A DNA stretch of 64,000 nt, from the NCBI RefSeq assembly GCF_003966955.1, contig NZ_AP019367.1, positions 682,001 to 746,000 of the forward strand, written 5' to 3'. The position numbers were made by a program, and so were the translations under genes. The DNA comes from Parolsenella catena (GTDB taxonomy: Bacteria > Actinomycetota > Coriobacteriia > Coriobacteriales > Atopobiaceae). Below, piece after piece: positions 36,285 through 43,429 of the stretch (position 1 is its first letter; every line of letters begins with the position of its first letter). Below the pieces are notes generated by a model. The model ran no database searches and was not told the origin of the DNA. It saw only the letters and a program-made list of their open reading frames with translations.

Positions 36285-36941
36285 ATGGGCCTTCTGAGGG
36301 AGTTCTGCGCCGAGAACATGGAACGCGTGCCCGCCGCCGTCGAGGCCGGCGCGGGACGCATCGAGCTGTGCGACAACCTGGCCGTGGGTGGCACGAGCCC
36401 CAGCGTGGGCGTCGTGCGCGCCGCGTGTGCCTTCTGCCGCGAGCACGGCGTGGACGTCATGGTCATGGTGCGGCCGCGCGGGGGAGACTTTGCCTACTCG
36501 GCCGCCGAGCTCGCCATGATGCGAGACGACATCGAGGTGGCGCTCTCGGCGGGTGCCACGGGCGTCGTGTTTGGCTGCGAGCGGGAGGGCCACCTCGACA
36601 CGCCCGCCACGCAGGTGCTTCTCGCGCGCGTGCGCGAGGTGCGCCCCGACGCGCAGGTAACGTTTCACATGGCGTTCGACAAGATCTGTGCGGCCGAGCA
36701 GCCTGCGGTCATCGACTGGCTGGCAGAGCATGGCGTGACGCGCATCCTCACGCACGGCGGGGGAGAGGGCACGAGAATCGCCGACAACGTCGGGCGCCTG
36801 CGCGCGTACGTCGCCCGTGCAGCCGGACGCATCGGCATCCTGCCCGGCGCCGGCATCACCTGGGAGAACGCCGAGGACATCGCGCAGGCGGTGGGCGTCC
36901 CCGAGGTCCACGGCACCCGCATCGTCCGCCTTTCGCGATGA
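36285..36941 (+). CDS. cutC: CutC-family protein
   Basis: The 218-residue TIM-barrel protein belongs to the CutC family. Members were linked to copper homeostasis, though the biochemical role is unsettled. Visible family blocks are EFCAENMERVPAAVEAGAGR with IELCDNLAVGGTSPS (about 13-38), VMVRPRGGDFAYS (about 63), VTFHMAFDKI (about 125) and RILTHGGG (about 156). GGGGAGGGG precedes the ATG. It is probably transcribed alone after the divIVA terminator. Confidence 0.87.
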   Translation: MGLLREFCAENMERVPAAVEAGAGRIELCDNLAVGGTSPSVGVVRAACAFCREHGVDVMVMVRPRGGDFAYSAAELAMMRDDIEVALSAGATGVVFGCEREGHLDTPATQVLLARVREVRPDAQVTFHMAFDKICAAEQPAVIDWLAEHGVTRILTHGGGEGTRIADNVGRLRAYVARAAGRIGILPGAGITWENAEDIAQAVGVPEVHGTRIVRLSR

Positions 36942-36946
36942 CACTT

Positions 36947-36970
36947 GGGGACGAGGCCAAACCGTCACCG
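36947..36970. repeat. Dispersed GGCCAAAC repeat, copy B
   Basis: GGGGACGAGGCCAAACCGTC plus ACCG follows the cutC stop codon. The shared upstream flank (GATGACACTT here, GGTGACACGT at copy C) extends the match with 40306-40328 by about 9 bases. Confidence 0.75.
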
Positions 36971-36995
36971 TCTTACGTGGGCCACAGCGCGCCAT

Positions 36996-37030
36996 GAAAA
37001 ACGCTCCCTCGGCCGAAGCCGGGGGAGCGT
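36996..37030 (-). terminator. Intrinsic terminator of rnpB
   Basis: Read on the minus strand, a 13-bp stem (37001-37030 on plus; arm ACGCTCCC plus CCGGC) with a TTCG tetraloop is followed by TTTTTC (36996-37000). It lies just beyond the 3' end of the RNase P RNA and is the clearest intrinsic terminator in the window. Confidence 0.85.
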
Positions 37031-37039
37031 TGCCATCTC

Positions 37040-37405
37040 GGTGCGAGGCGGGCCTGTGAGCCGGGTTCTGTCGCGGACGACCATTTATCTAGGACCAGCG
37101 TTGCCACTGGCCTCGAGCGCGCAACCCGAGCGCGGTGCGGGCCACACCATGGCGCTCCTATTTGCGTTTGCTCCGGATGGGGCTTGCCAAGCCGCCGTGT
37201 TGCCACGACGCTGGTGGTCTCTTGCACCACCGTTTCAGCTTTTCTCTCAACGCCTTGCGGCGCCAGCGGGAGTCTTCTTTTCTGCGGCGCTTTCCGTCGG
37301 GTTACCCCGCCTGGCCGTTAGCCAGCATCCTGCCCTGTGGAGCCCGGACTTTCCTCATGACGCGCGATTGCTCGCGCGTCCCGCGGTCGTCTGGCCCACC
37401 TCGCG
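37040..37405 (-). ncRNA. rnpB: RNase P RNA (class A)
   Basis: RNase P RNA cleaves the 5' leader of tRNA precursors. On the minus strand the conserved core is unmistakable: GAGGAAAGTCCGGGCTCCAC near the 5' side (about 37338-37357) and ACAGAACCCGGCTCACAG near the 3' end (about 37052-37069), which form helix P4 and flank the 3' end. The 5' and 3' limits are approximate and chosen from the promoter and terminator. The overall length, about 365 nt, fits class A RNA. Open frames across it are not genes. Confidence 0.93.
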
Positions 37406-37411
37406 TGGGCG

Positions 37412-37420
37412 ATTGTAGCA
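37412..37420 (-). promoter_or_regulatory. rnpB promoter (extended -10)
   Basis: On the minus strand TGC followed by TACAAT (plus-strand 37412-37417) gives an extended -10 element about 7 bases before the inferred 5' end of rnpB. It is back to back with the DAHP synthase promoter at 37437-37465. Confidence 0.6.
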
Positions 37421-37436
37421 CGCACGTAACGCGTGG

Positions 37437-37465
37437 TTCTCGCAGGTTCCCAAAGCTGCTATGAT
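37437..37465 (+). promoter_or_regulatory. Promoter of the DAHP synthase gene
   Basis: TTCTCG (37437-37442), a 17-bp spacer and TATGAT (37460-37465) preceded by TGC form an extended -10 promoter 75 bases before the ATG. The -35 is a poor match, as expected with an extended -10. No tryptophan or phenylalanine leader peptide is evident. Confidence 0.55.
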
Positions 37466-37540
37466 TTCGAACAATTCACCTGATTCGGCGAGCGGGCGCA
37501 GGGACTCGGCCGCCGCAAACCATATGCAGGAGGTCCCCGC

Positions 37541-38569
37541 ATGTCCATGAACTTCAAGCGCCGTCTGCCCATCCCGCAGGAGATCCGCGAGGGCATGCCG
37601 CTGTCGGCCGAGCTTGCCGCCAAGAAGGTCGAGTTCGACGCCCAGGTGGCGGCCATCATCCGCGGCGAGGACTCTCGCAAGCTGCTCGTCATCGGCCCGT
37701 GCTCGGCAGACCGCGAGGACTCCGTGCTGGACTACACCACGCGCCTGGCCAAGCTCGCCGAGGACGTCCGTGACCGCCTCGTCATCGTCCCGCGCGTCTA
37801 CACGGCCAAGCCCCGCACGAAGGGCACCGGCTACAAGGGCCTGCTCCACAACCCCGACCCGGACGCCGCCGGCGACGTCCTCGAGGGCGTCAAGGCCATC
37901 CGCCACATGCACCTCGCCGTGGCCGAGAACACCGGCTTCTTCACGGCCGACGAGATGCTCTATCCCTCCAACTTCCAGTACCTGTTTGACATCCTCTCCT
38001 ACGTGGCCGTTGGCGCCCGCTCCGTCGAGAACCAGGAGCACCGCCTCGTGGCCTCGGGCGTCTCGGTGCCCGTGGGCATGAAGAACCCCACGGCCGGCTC
38101 CACCACGGTCATGCTCAACTCCATCTACGCCGCCCAGGCGCCCCAGGAGTTCATCTACCGCAACTGGGAGGTCGAGACGCAGGGCAACCCGCTGGCCCAC
38201 GCCATCCTGCGCGGCTACATCGGCCTGGACGGCCGCAACTACCCCAACTACCACTACGAGCACCTCGAGCGCCTCGCCGAGCGCTATACGGCTGAGAACT
38301 ACGCCAATCCCGCCGTCATCGTGGACTGCAACCACGACAACTCGGGCAAGCGCCCGTTCGAGCAGTTCCGCATCTGCAAGGAGGTGCTCGACTCCTGCCG
38401 CCGCAACGAGAGCATCCGTGGCCTGGTGAAGGGCTTCATGGTGGAGTCCTACCTCGAGGACGGCAACCAGCCCGTGGACGGCGGCGTGTACGGCAAGTCC
38501 ATCACGGACGCCTGCATCGGCTGGGACAAGACGGAGTACCTCATCCGCGAGCTCGCCGAGCGCGCCTAG
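37541..38569 (+). CDS. 3-deoxy-7-phosphoheptulonate (DAHP) synthase, class I
   Basis: The enzyme condenses phosphoenolpyruvate and erythrose 4-phosphate, the first step of aromatic amino-acid synthesis. The 342-residue protein is the AroF/AroG/AroH type. Motifs are LLVIGPCSADRED (about 47), PRVYTAKPRTKGTGYKGLL (about 85-103), SVENQEHRLVASG (about 166), GMKNPTAGS (about 184) and VIVDCNHDNSGKR (about 263). AGGAGG precedes the ATG. Which amino acid inhibits it cannot be told from sequence. Confidence 0.93.
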   Translation: MSMNFKRRLPIPQEIREGMPLSAELAAKKVEFDAQVAAIIRGEDSRKLLVIGPCSADREDSVLDYTTRLAKLAEDVRDRLVIVPRVYTAKPRTKGTGYKGLLHNPDPDAAGDVLEGVKAIRHMHLAVAENTGFFTADEMLYPSNFQYLFDILSYVAVGARSVENQEHRLVASGVSVPVGMKNPTAGSTTVMLNSIYAAQAPQEFIYRNWEVETQGNPLAHAILRGYIGLDGRNYPNYHYEHLERLAERYTAENYANPAVIVDCNHDNSGKRPFEQFRICKEVLDSCRRNESIRGLVKGFMVESYLEDGNQPVDGGVYGKSITDACIGWDKTEYLIRELAERA

Positions 38570-38675
38570 CGCTCCCGTGGCGCTCGTTGGGCGGCGCGTC
38601 GCGCATCGCGCGCCCCATGAGCGCTAACATGGATAACACGTACGTTTGGTTCACGTTCTTATCGAGGCGGGCGGC

Positions 38676-38930
38676 ATGGTCGAGCTCACACACACCATCA
38701 AGGACACCCTGGGCTTCCACGCCCGTTCGGTGATGCTCGTCTCGAACGAGTGCGCCCGCTGGAAGAGCGACATGGTCGTTGCCCACGGCTCGCGCGAGGC
38801 CTCGGCGGATGACCCGATCGCCCTCATGGGCCTTGAGGCGCACAAGGGCGACACGATCAGCGTCAAGATCTCTGGCCCAGACGAGCAGGACGCCGCGGAC
38901 TTCGTGGCGCACCTGCTGCGGAGGCTGTAG
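38676..38930 (+). CDS. HPr-family phosphocarrier-like protein
   Basis: HPr passes phosphate from enzyme I to sugar-specific EII proteins. The 84-residue protein has the active-site stretch TLGFHARSVMLVSNECARW with His15 and Arg17 conserved. The usual Pro18 is Ser, and the region that normally carries regulatory Ser46 reads ADDPIALMGLEAHKGD with no serine at that position. This suggests a divergent HPr or a non-sugar (NPr-like) carrier without HPr-kinase control. The ATG at 38676 follows GAGGCGGGCGG. It is coupled to yigZ (TAGTG). Confidence 0.8.
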   Translation: MVELTHTIKDTLGFHARSVMLVSNECARWKSDMVVAHGSREASADDPIALMGLEAHKGDTISVKISGPDEQDAADFVAHLLRRL

Positions 38931-39631
38931 TGGCCAGGTCCAGGCAACCAAAGCAAGCTGCTCCTCATGGCGAGGCGGCCCCCGAGAGGTCGGGAGCCGC
39001 CTCGTATCTCACGCTGCGGGCGGGCGAGGTGGCGAGCGCGGAGTTCGTGGACCGCAAGAGCCGCTTCATCGCGCAGCTCACGCACGTGGAGAGCGAGGAC
39101 GAGGCGAGCGAGTTCATCGCCGCCGTGCGCGCACGCCACTATGACGCGCGGCACAACGTGCCGGCCTGGATCCTCGCGGACGGCCGCGAGCGCCAGAGCG
39201 ACGACGGCGAGCCGCAGCGCACGAGCGGCATGCCCACGCTGGAGTGCCTACGTGGCGCCGGCCTCATGAACGTGTGCTGCGTGGTCACACGCTACTTTGG
39301 CGGGACGCTGCTGGGCCCGGGAGGGCTCGTGCGCGCCTACACCACGGCAACCCAGCGGGCCATCGAGGCCGCGCGCGAGGCGGGTCTCGTGGTGGAGAAG
39401 ACGCTCGTGGTGGGCGTGGAGGTGGGCGTTCCCTACGCGATGTTCGACCGCGTACGAGACCTCGCCGAGCGCTCGGGCGCCCACGTGGCGTCTTGCGACT
39501 ACGCGGCCGACGTCACGCTCTCGCTCGTGTTCCGCGCGGGCGAGGAGACGCCGTTCGTGGATGCCATGCGCGAGCTCATGGCCGGCCGGGACGTGTGCCT
39601 CGTGGGCGAGCCGGAGTTCAGCGAGTTCTAG
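38930..39631 (+). CDS. YigZ/IMPACT-family protein
   Basis: The 233-residue protein has an N-terminal UPF0029/IMPACT domain (SRFIAQLTHVESEDEASEFI and YDARHNVPAWILADG, with SDDGEPQRTSGMPTLECLRG, then VVTRYFGGTLLGPGGLVRAY) and a C-terminal ferredoxin-like DUF1949 domain. Eukaryotic IMPACT regulates the Gcn2 kinase; the bacterial role is uncertain. The start is GTG overlapping the HPr-like stop by one base. About 30 low-complexity residues precede the domain. Confidence 0.85.
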   Translation: MARSRQPKQAAPHGEAAPERSGAASYLTLRAGEVASAEFVDRKSRFIAQLTHVESEDEASEFIAAVRARHYDARHNVPAWILADGRERQSDDGEPQRTSGMPTLECLRGAGLMNVCCVVTRYFGGTLLGPGGLVRAYTTATQRAIEAAREAGLVVEKTLVVGVEVGVPYAMFDRVRDLAERSGAHVASCDYAADVTLSLVFRAGEETPFVDAMRELMAGRDVCLVGEPEFSEF

Positions 39632-39635
39632 AGTT

Positions 39636-40253
39636 CTAGGCGCGGGCGTCCGCCTCGTCTGCGATGAAGTCCTCGAGGGCACTCACGTCGCCGGTGAAGT
39701 GGAACGGGCGCATGCCCGCGGCCGCGGCGCCGGCGCAGTTGTCCAGGTTGTCGTCCACAAAGATGCAGGTGGCAGGCTCAAGTCCGTAGCGCTCGCACAA
39801 CAGCGAGAAGATGGCCGGGTCCGGCTTCATGATGCGCTCGAGGGCAGACACCACCACGCCGTCCGCAAAGGCGGCGGCGGGCGCTTGGTCAAGCTGCTCG
39901 TGGATGCGCGTCGAGGCGTTCGAGAGCACGTAGACGCCCCAGCCTGCGGCCTTGAGGCGCCGCGCGAGCTCGTTGGTGCCCTCGATGACCTGCGAGTGCT
40001 CGGGCCAGTGGGCGAGGCACTCGTGGAGGTTGGGCAGCAGGCGCTCGGGCGTGTGGGCCTCGGCCACGCGCAGCATCGTCTCGTGGTCGATGGCGCCGGC
40101 ATCGAGCAGCGCCCACTCCGTGCGGCCGTACAGCCCGTCATAGAGCGCCTGGGCGTCTTCCTCGCTGTCCGTGAAGATGCGCGAGAAGTACATCCCGTCA
40201 AACGTCATGAGCACGTTTCCCATGTCGAGCACGATGTTGTGGGCTGCCGTCAT
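39636..40253 (-). CDS. HAD-IA family hydrolase (YihX-like)
   Basis: The 205-residue protein is a haloacid-dehalogenase-type hydrolase. Motif I is VLDMGNVLMTFDG (about 8-20, nucleophile Asp), motif II LSNAS (about 112), motif III Lys in RIMKPDPAIF (about 140) and motif IV FVDDNLDN (about 165). GN in DMGNV marks the YihX-like subgroup, some of which dephosphorylate glucose-1-phosphate. The ATG at 40253 is preceded by GGAGGGAGAC. It converges on yigZ with a 4-bp gap. Confidence 0.82.
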   Translation of the reverse strand: MTAAHNIVLDMGNVLMTFDGMYFSRIFTDSEEDAQALYDGLYGRTEWALLDAGAIDHETMLRVAEAHTPERLLPNLHECLAHWPEHSQVIEGTNELARRLKAAGWGVYVLSNASTRIHEQLDQAPAAAFADGVVVSALERIMKPDPAIFSLLCERYGLEPATCIFVDDNLDNCAGAAAAGMRPFHFTGDVSALEDFIADEADARA

Positions 40254-40305
40254 GCAAGTCTCCCTCCGATGCGCATATGCGCCCCTCATTCTAGCGGTGA
40301 CACGT

Positions 40306-40328
40306 GGGGACGGGCCAAACTGTCGCCG
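40306..40328. repeat. Dispersed GGCCAAAC repeat, copy C
   Basis: GGGGACGGGCCAAACTGTCG plus CCG lies in the divergent gap between the HAD gene and the phosphate permease. It is the third copy of the repeat at 22226 and 36947. Confidence 0.72.
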
Positions 40329-40481
40329 CGCGGTCGTGTTCGATGCTCTGCCCAGCACTGCGGCCATCCGCCATATCGCTGCCGCTCGTCCGCAAATCCG
40401 CACGCGCCCGCCGCATCGTCACCGTCTTCCGCCCGTCGAAGGCAACACTAGAACCCAGGGGACTCATTGGGAGGGAGCGTC

Positions 40482-41534
40482 ATGGACGTCTCGTTTGCGC
40501 ACTTCATGGCCCAGGTGGTGTCGAGCCCGCCGCTTGCGCTCACCACGCTGCTCACGCTCGGCGTCATCTTCGTGAACGGCTGGACTGACGCCCCCAACGC
40601 CATCGCCACCTGCGTCACGACGCGCTGCATGCCCGTGAAGCCCGCGATCATCATGAGCGCGGTGCTCAACTTTGCCGGCGTGCTCGTCATGACGCACTTC
40701 AACGCAAGCGTGGCCGCCACCATCTCCAACATGGTGGACTTTGGCACGGACACGCAGACCGCGCTCATTGCGCTGTGCGCCGCGCTGTTCTCCATCGTGG
40801 TCTACAGCGTGGCGGCCTCGGTGTTCGGCATCCCCACGAGCGAGAGCCACAGCCTCATCGCGGGCCTCACGGGTGCGGCCATCGCCATCCAGGGCGGCAT
40901 GGACGGCGTGAACGCCAGCGAGTGGGTGAAGGTCATATACGGGCTGGTCATGAGCCTGCTTCTGGGCTTTGCGATCGGCTGGCTCACGTGCAAGCTCGTG
41001 ACGCTGCTCTTTGCCGGCGCGGACCGCAGACGTTCGGACGGCTTCTTTCGCTACGCCCAGATCGCGGCTGCGGCGGCCATGAGCTTCATGCACGGCGCGC
41101 AGGATGGCCAGAAGTTCATCGGCGTGCTGTTCCTGGGCGTGGCGCTGTGCAATGGTCAGCCGGGCGTGGAGGGCGTCGTGATTCCCGTGTGGCTCATGCT
41201 GCTGTGCAGCCTCACGATGGGCGTGGGCACCAGCGTGGGCGGCGAGCCCATCATCAAGAGCGTGGGCATGGACATGGTGAAGCTCGAGAAGTACCAGGGC
41301 TTTGCCGCAGACCTCGCAAGCTCGCTGTGCCTGCTCGTGATGACCGAGCTGGGCATCCCCGTGTCCACGACGCACACCAAGACGAGCGCCATCATGGGCG
41401 TGGGCGCGGTGCGCAGGCTCTCCGCCATCAACTTTGGCGTGGTGAGGGACATGATGCTCACGTGGGTGTTCACGTTCCCGGGCTGCGGCCTCATCAGCTT
41501 TGCCATGGCAAAGCTCTTCATGTTCCTGTTCTAG
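40482..41534 (+). CDS. PiT-family inorganic phosphate transporter
   Basis: This is a single-component phosphate symporter. The 350-residue membrane protein has about ten helices. The duplicated PiT signatures are NGWTDAPNAIATCVTTRCM (about 27) and SFMHGAQDGQKFIGVLFLG (about 203), and VSTTHTKTSAIMGVGAVRR (about 294) is the second-half loop. It is the short form of the family, near 330-350 residues. GGGAGGGAG at 40470-40478 fixes the ATG at 40482; the frame is open from 40467. The DUF47 partner follows. Confidence 0.92.
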   Translation: MDVSFAHFMAQVVSSPPLALTTLLTLGVIFVNGWTDAPNAIATCVTTRCMPVKPAIIMSAVLNFAGVLVMTHFNASVAATISNMVDFGTDTQTALIALCAALFSIVVYSVAASVFGIPTSESHSLIAGLTGAAIAIQGGMDGVNASEWVKVIYGLVMSLLLGFAIGWLTCKLVTLLFAGADRRRSDGFFRYAQIAAAAAMSFMHGAQDGQKFIGVLFLGVALCNGQPGVEGVVIPVWLMLLCSLTMGVGTSVGGEPIIKSVGMDMVKLEKYQGFAADLASSLCLLVMTELGIPVSTTHTKTSAIMGVGAVRRLSAINFGVVRDMMLTWVFTFPGCGLISFAMAKLFMFLF

Positions 41535-41586
41535 CGGATGCGCGGCGGCCGGCGCTCCGGCGCGCCGTCTTCGAGAGGGGCCAGCG

Positions 41587-42210
41587 ATGGCGAGAAAGGC
41601 AGACAGCTTCTACTTCGACAACTTCAACGCCTGCGCCGAGAACAACTGCCGCGCGGCGCGGCTGCTTGAGCAGGTGATGCGCGAGTACGATCCTGACGGA
41701 CTGCAGGCGCGCATCGACGAGATGCACGAGCTCGAGCAGGCAGGCGACGAGCTGCGCCACGAGCTGCTGGACTGCGTGCTCACGGCCTTCATCACGCCCA
41801 TCGAGCGCGAGGGAATCGTGGCGCTCTCCGCCCGGCTCGATGACGTCACCGACTACATCGAGGGCGTGCTGCACCGGCTGTACTACAACAACGTTCGCGA
41901 GCTCACGGCGGGTGCGCTCGAGATGGTGACGCTTCTGGTGCGCGCGTGCGACGAGGTGCGAGACACCGTGGCCGAGCTGCCGAACTTTCGCAAGTCCAAG
42001 ACGATGCACGACCACATCGTGGCCGTGAACACGGTGGAGGGCCTGGCCGATGACGTGTTCGTGCGCATCATGCGCGAACTGCACACGAGCGAGACGGACG
42101 CCGTTCGCCTCATCGCCACGCGCGAGACCTATCAGTACCTCGAGTATTGCGTCGACGCCTGCGAGCACGTGGGCGACGAGGTCATGGGCATCGTGATGGA
42201 GAACAGCTAG
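41587..42210 (+). CDS. DUF47 (PhoU-like) accessory of the Pit transporter
   Basis: The 207-residue helical protein belongs to DUF47, relatives of PhoU encoded beside pit genes and thought to modulate the transporter. Visible features are the helical N-terminus FYFDNFNACAENNCRAARLL, E..GDELRHELLDCVLTAFITP with IEREGIVALSARLDDVTDYI (about 48-90), and a C-terminal EYCVDACEHVGDEVMGI. E/D residues in the DDVTD and EHVGDEV segments fit metal binding. GAGAGGGG precedes the ATG. Confidence 0.87.
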   Translation: MARKADSFYFDNFNACAENNCRAARLLEQVMREYDPDGLQARIDEMHELEQAGDELRHELLDCVLTAFITPIEREGIVALSARLDDVTDYIEGVLHRLYYNNVRELTAGALEMVTLLVRACDEVRDTVAELPNFRKSKTMHDHIVAVNTVEGLADDVFVRIMRELHTSETDAVRLIATRETYQYLEYCVDACEHVGDEVMGIVMENS

Positions 42211-42240
42211 GGCGGGAGTGGCGTTTGCGGTGGCAATACC

Positions 42241-42365
42241 GCTAAGTGAGCAGGCAAATCGCGGCTGGCCGAGTAGCCCTTTATTTAGCGTGCCTTCTAC
42301 CTGCGGTTTTGCCAGCGCCGTCAGGGCGTCTACTCGAGAGGGGCCGTTTTGCCTGCTCACTTAGC
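42241..42365. mobile_element. MITE-like element with 36-nt inverted ends
   Basis: GCTAAGTGAGCAGGCAAA (42241-42258) is repeated exactly in inverse at 42348-42365. Each arm continues inward through 11 unpaired bases to a second exact match, CGAGTAG (42270-42276 and 42330-42336), so the ends are two 36-nt arms with the same layout. The 53-base interior encodes nothing. No clear target-site duplication flanks it. It marks the left edge of the defence island. It might alternatively serve as a bidirectional terminator for the DUF47 gene. Confidence 0.65.
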
Positions 42366-42393
42366 AGGGCGGCTGCTCTGCTTTGAGCTCGCG

Positions 42394-42432
42394 TTCCAAA
42401 ATGTAAGCAACTCATGTACTAATCTATGTACA
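42394..42432 (+). promoter_or_regulatory. Promoter and operator-like palindrome of the TA operon
   Basis: TTCCAA (42394-42399), 17 bp and TACTAA (42417-42422) form a plausible promoter. TGTAC (42415-42419) and GTACA (42428-42432) form an inverted repeat overlapping the -10, suitable for repression by the antitoxin. The start codon is 26 bases further on. Confidence 0.45.
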
Positions 42433-42457
42433 GAACAGGCCACAGTGAGGAGCAACT

Positions 42458-42751
42458 ATGGATGCCATCTACTCGGCAACAATGCTCAGAGACAGACCTC
42501 GCGAGGTGAAGGAGGCCGCGAGGCACAATCTCGTGCGCATTACCGAGAACGGAAACGGCGCGTTCGTCTTTTGCTCCGAGGAGATTTATCGCGAGAAGAT
42601 CGCGGAGGCGGCCGAGCAAGCCGCCTATGAGACTCGCGTCTCGATGGGCATCGAAAGAGGCCGAGCCGATGTCGCTGCCGGTCGGGTCTTTGACGGCTCG
42701 CTTGACAACCTGTTTGCCGAAGCCGAGCGCAGGGCTGTTGCACATGGCTAG
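42458..42751 (+). CDS. Phd/YefM-like antitoxin
   Basis: The 97-residue acidic protein fits a type II antitoxin. Its N-terminal half (SATMLRDRPREVKEAARHNL, then VRITENGNGAFVF) resembles the Phd/YefM DNA-binding fold. The C-terminal half is a charged helix expected to wrap the toxin. GAGGAGC precedes the ATG. It overlaps the downstream gene by 8 bases, the usual arrangement. Identification rests on size, order, overlap and the toxin-like partner. Confidence 0.65.
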   Translation: MDAIYSATMLRDRPREVKEAARHNLVRITENGNGAFVFCSEEIYREKIAEAAEQAAYETRVSMGIERGRADVAAGRVFDGSLDNLFAEAERRAVAHG

Positions 42752-43013
42752 GCTCGTCATAACTGAAGGCTTCGTTGACGACCTCTCGCAAGTCTGGGCT
42801 GCGCGCGTCTCGAAGAGGATTCGCGAGTCTCTGGAAAACCTTGAGACATACTCTGAGCTTTGGTCAACACTTCTGCCTGTGAGGATGAGAAAGACATACG
42901 GTGAGTCGGTCAGAAGATTGACGGTCGCTCCGATTGATGCGATCTACGAATTTGATAGGGGCACGGACTGCGTGTATGTCTATGCACTGGTTTCCTGCAG
43001 GAGGATGCGCTAG
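42744..43013 (+). CDS. RelE/ParE-like toxin
   Basis: The 89-residue basic protein has the RelE/ParE superfamily layout: two N-terminal helices (VDDLSQVWAARVSKRIRESL), then a strand-rich C-terminal half (VRRLTVAPIDAIYEFDRGTD, then CVYVYALVSCRRMR). RelE-type toxins cut mRNA on the ribosome and ParE-type toxins poison gyrase; which one this is cannot be decided by eye. It is translationally coupled to the antitoxin. The operon faces the 21-residue repeat gene with a 15-bp gap. Confidence 0.65.
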   Translation: MARLVITEGFVDDLSQVWAARVSKRIRESLENLETYSELWSTLLPVRMRKTYGESVRRLTVAPIDAIYEFDRGTDCVYVYALVSCRRMR

Positions 43014-43028
43014 GAGGGCCGAGCGCCC

Positions 43029-43346
43029 CTAGTCCTCGTAGTGGTTCCAGCGATCGAACAGGCCGGGGTTGCTGTGGCCGGTCCTGCGACCATCCGCGTC
43101 GTAGTGGTTGACGGCCCCGAACAGGCCGGGGCGTGAGCTGCCCGTCTTGTGGCCGTGGTCGTCGTAGTGGTTGTAGGTGCCGAACAATCCAGGCCTGCTC
43201 GTGCCGGTGCGATGCCCCTGGGCATCGTAGTCCACCATTGAGCCAAACAGCCCCGGCCGGCTCACACCCACGCGATGGCCGTGCTCGTCATAGTGAACGA
43301 CGCTGCCGAACATGCCCTGCCTGCTATAGCCCTGCCGAGAGCCCAT
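43029..43346 (-). CDS. Small protein of 21-residue tandem repeats
   Basis: The 105-residue protein is almost entirely repeats of a 21-residue unit with core HYD..GHR.G.SRPGLFG: about five units in which aromatic, Gly and Arg positions are fixed and two or three others vary. The DNA shows the matching 63-bp periodicity. AAAGGAGG just before the ATG at 43346 shows that translation is intended. There is no signal peptide or membrane helix. I do not recognise a function; the pattern suggests a beta-hairpin repeat, perhaps a binding or structural protein. Confidence 0.7.
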   Translation of the reverse strand: MGSRQGYSRQGMFGSVVHYDEHGHRVGVSRPGLFGSMVDYDAQGHRTGTSRPGLFGTYNHYDDHGHKTGSSRPGLFGAVNHYDADGRRTGHSNPGLFDRWNHYED

Positions 43347-43429
43347 GCTGGCCTCCTTTGCGATGCGGACCGATGCCCGTTTGCGCAAGTGTAGGGGAGA
43401 TTGCGGACAATAACATTTGTCTGCAGCAC

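Noticed and set aside
37040-37420. Plus-strand protein genes across 36945-37464
   Set aside because: The region is the RNase P RNA gene read in reverse; its conserved core, promoter and terminator are all present.
43040-43330. CRISPR-like periodic repeat
   Set aside because: The 63-bp period is in frame and encodes a 21-residue protein repeat with a good ribosome site.
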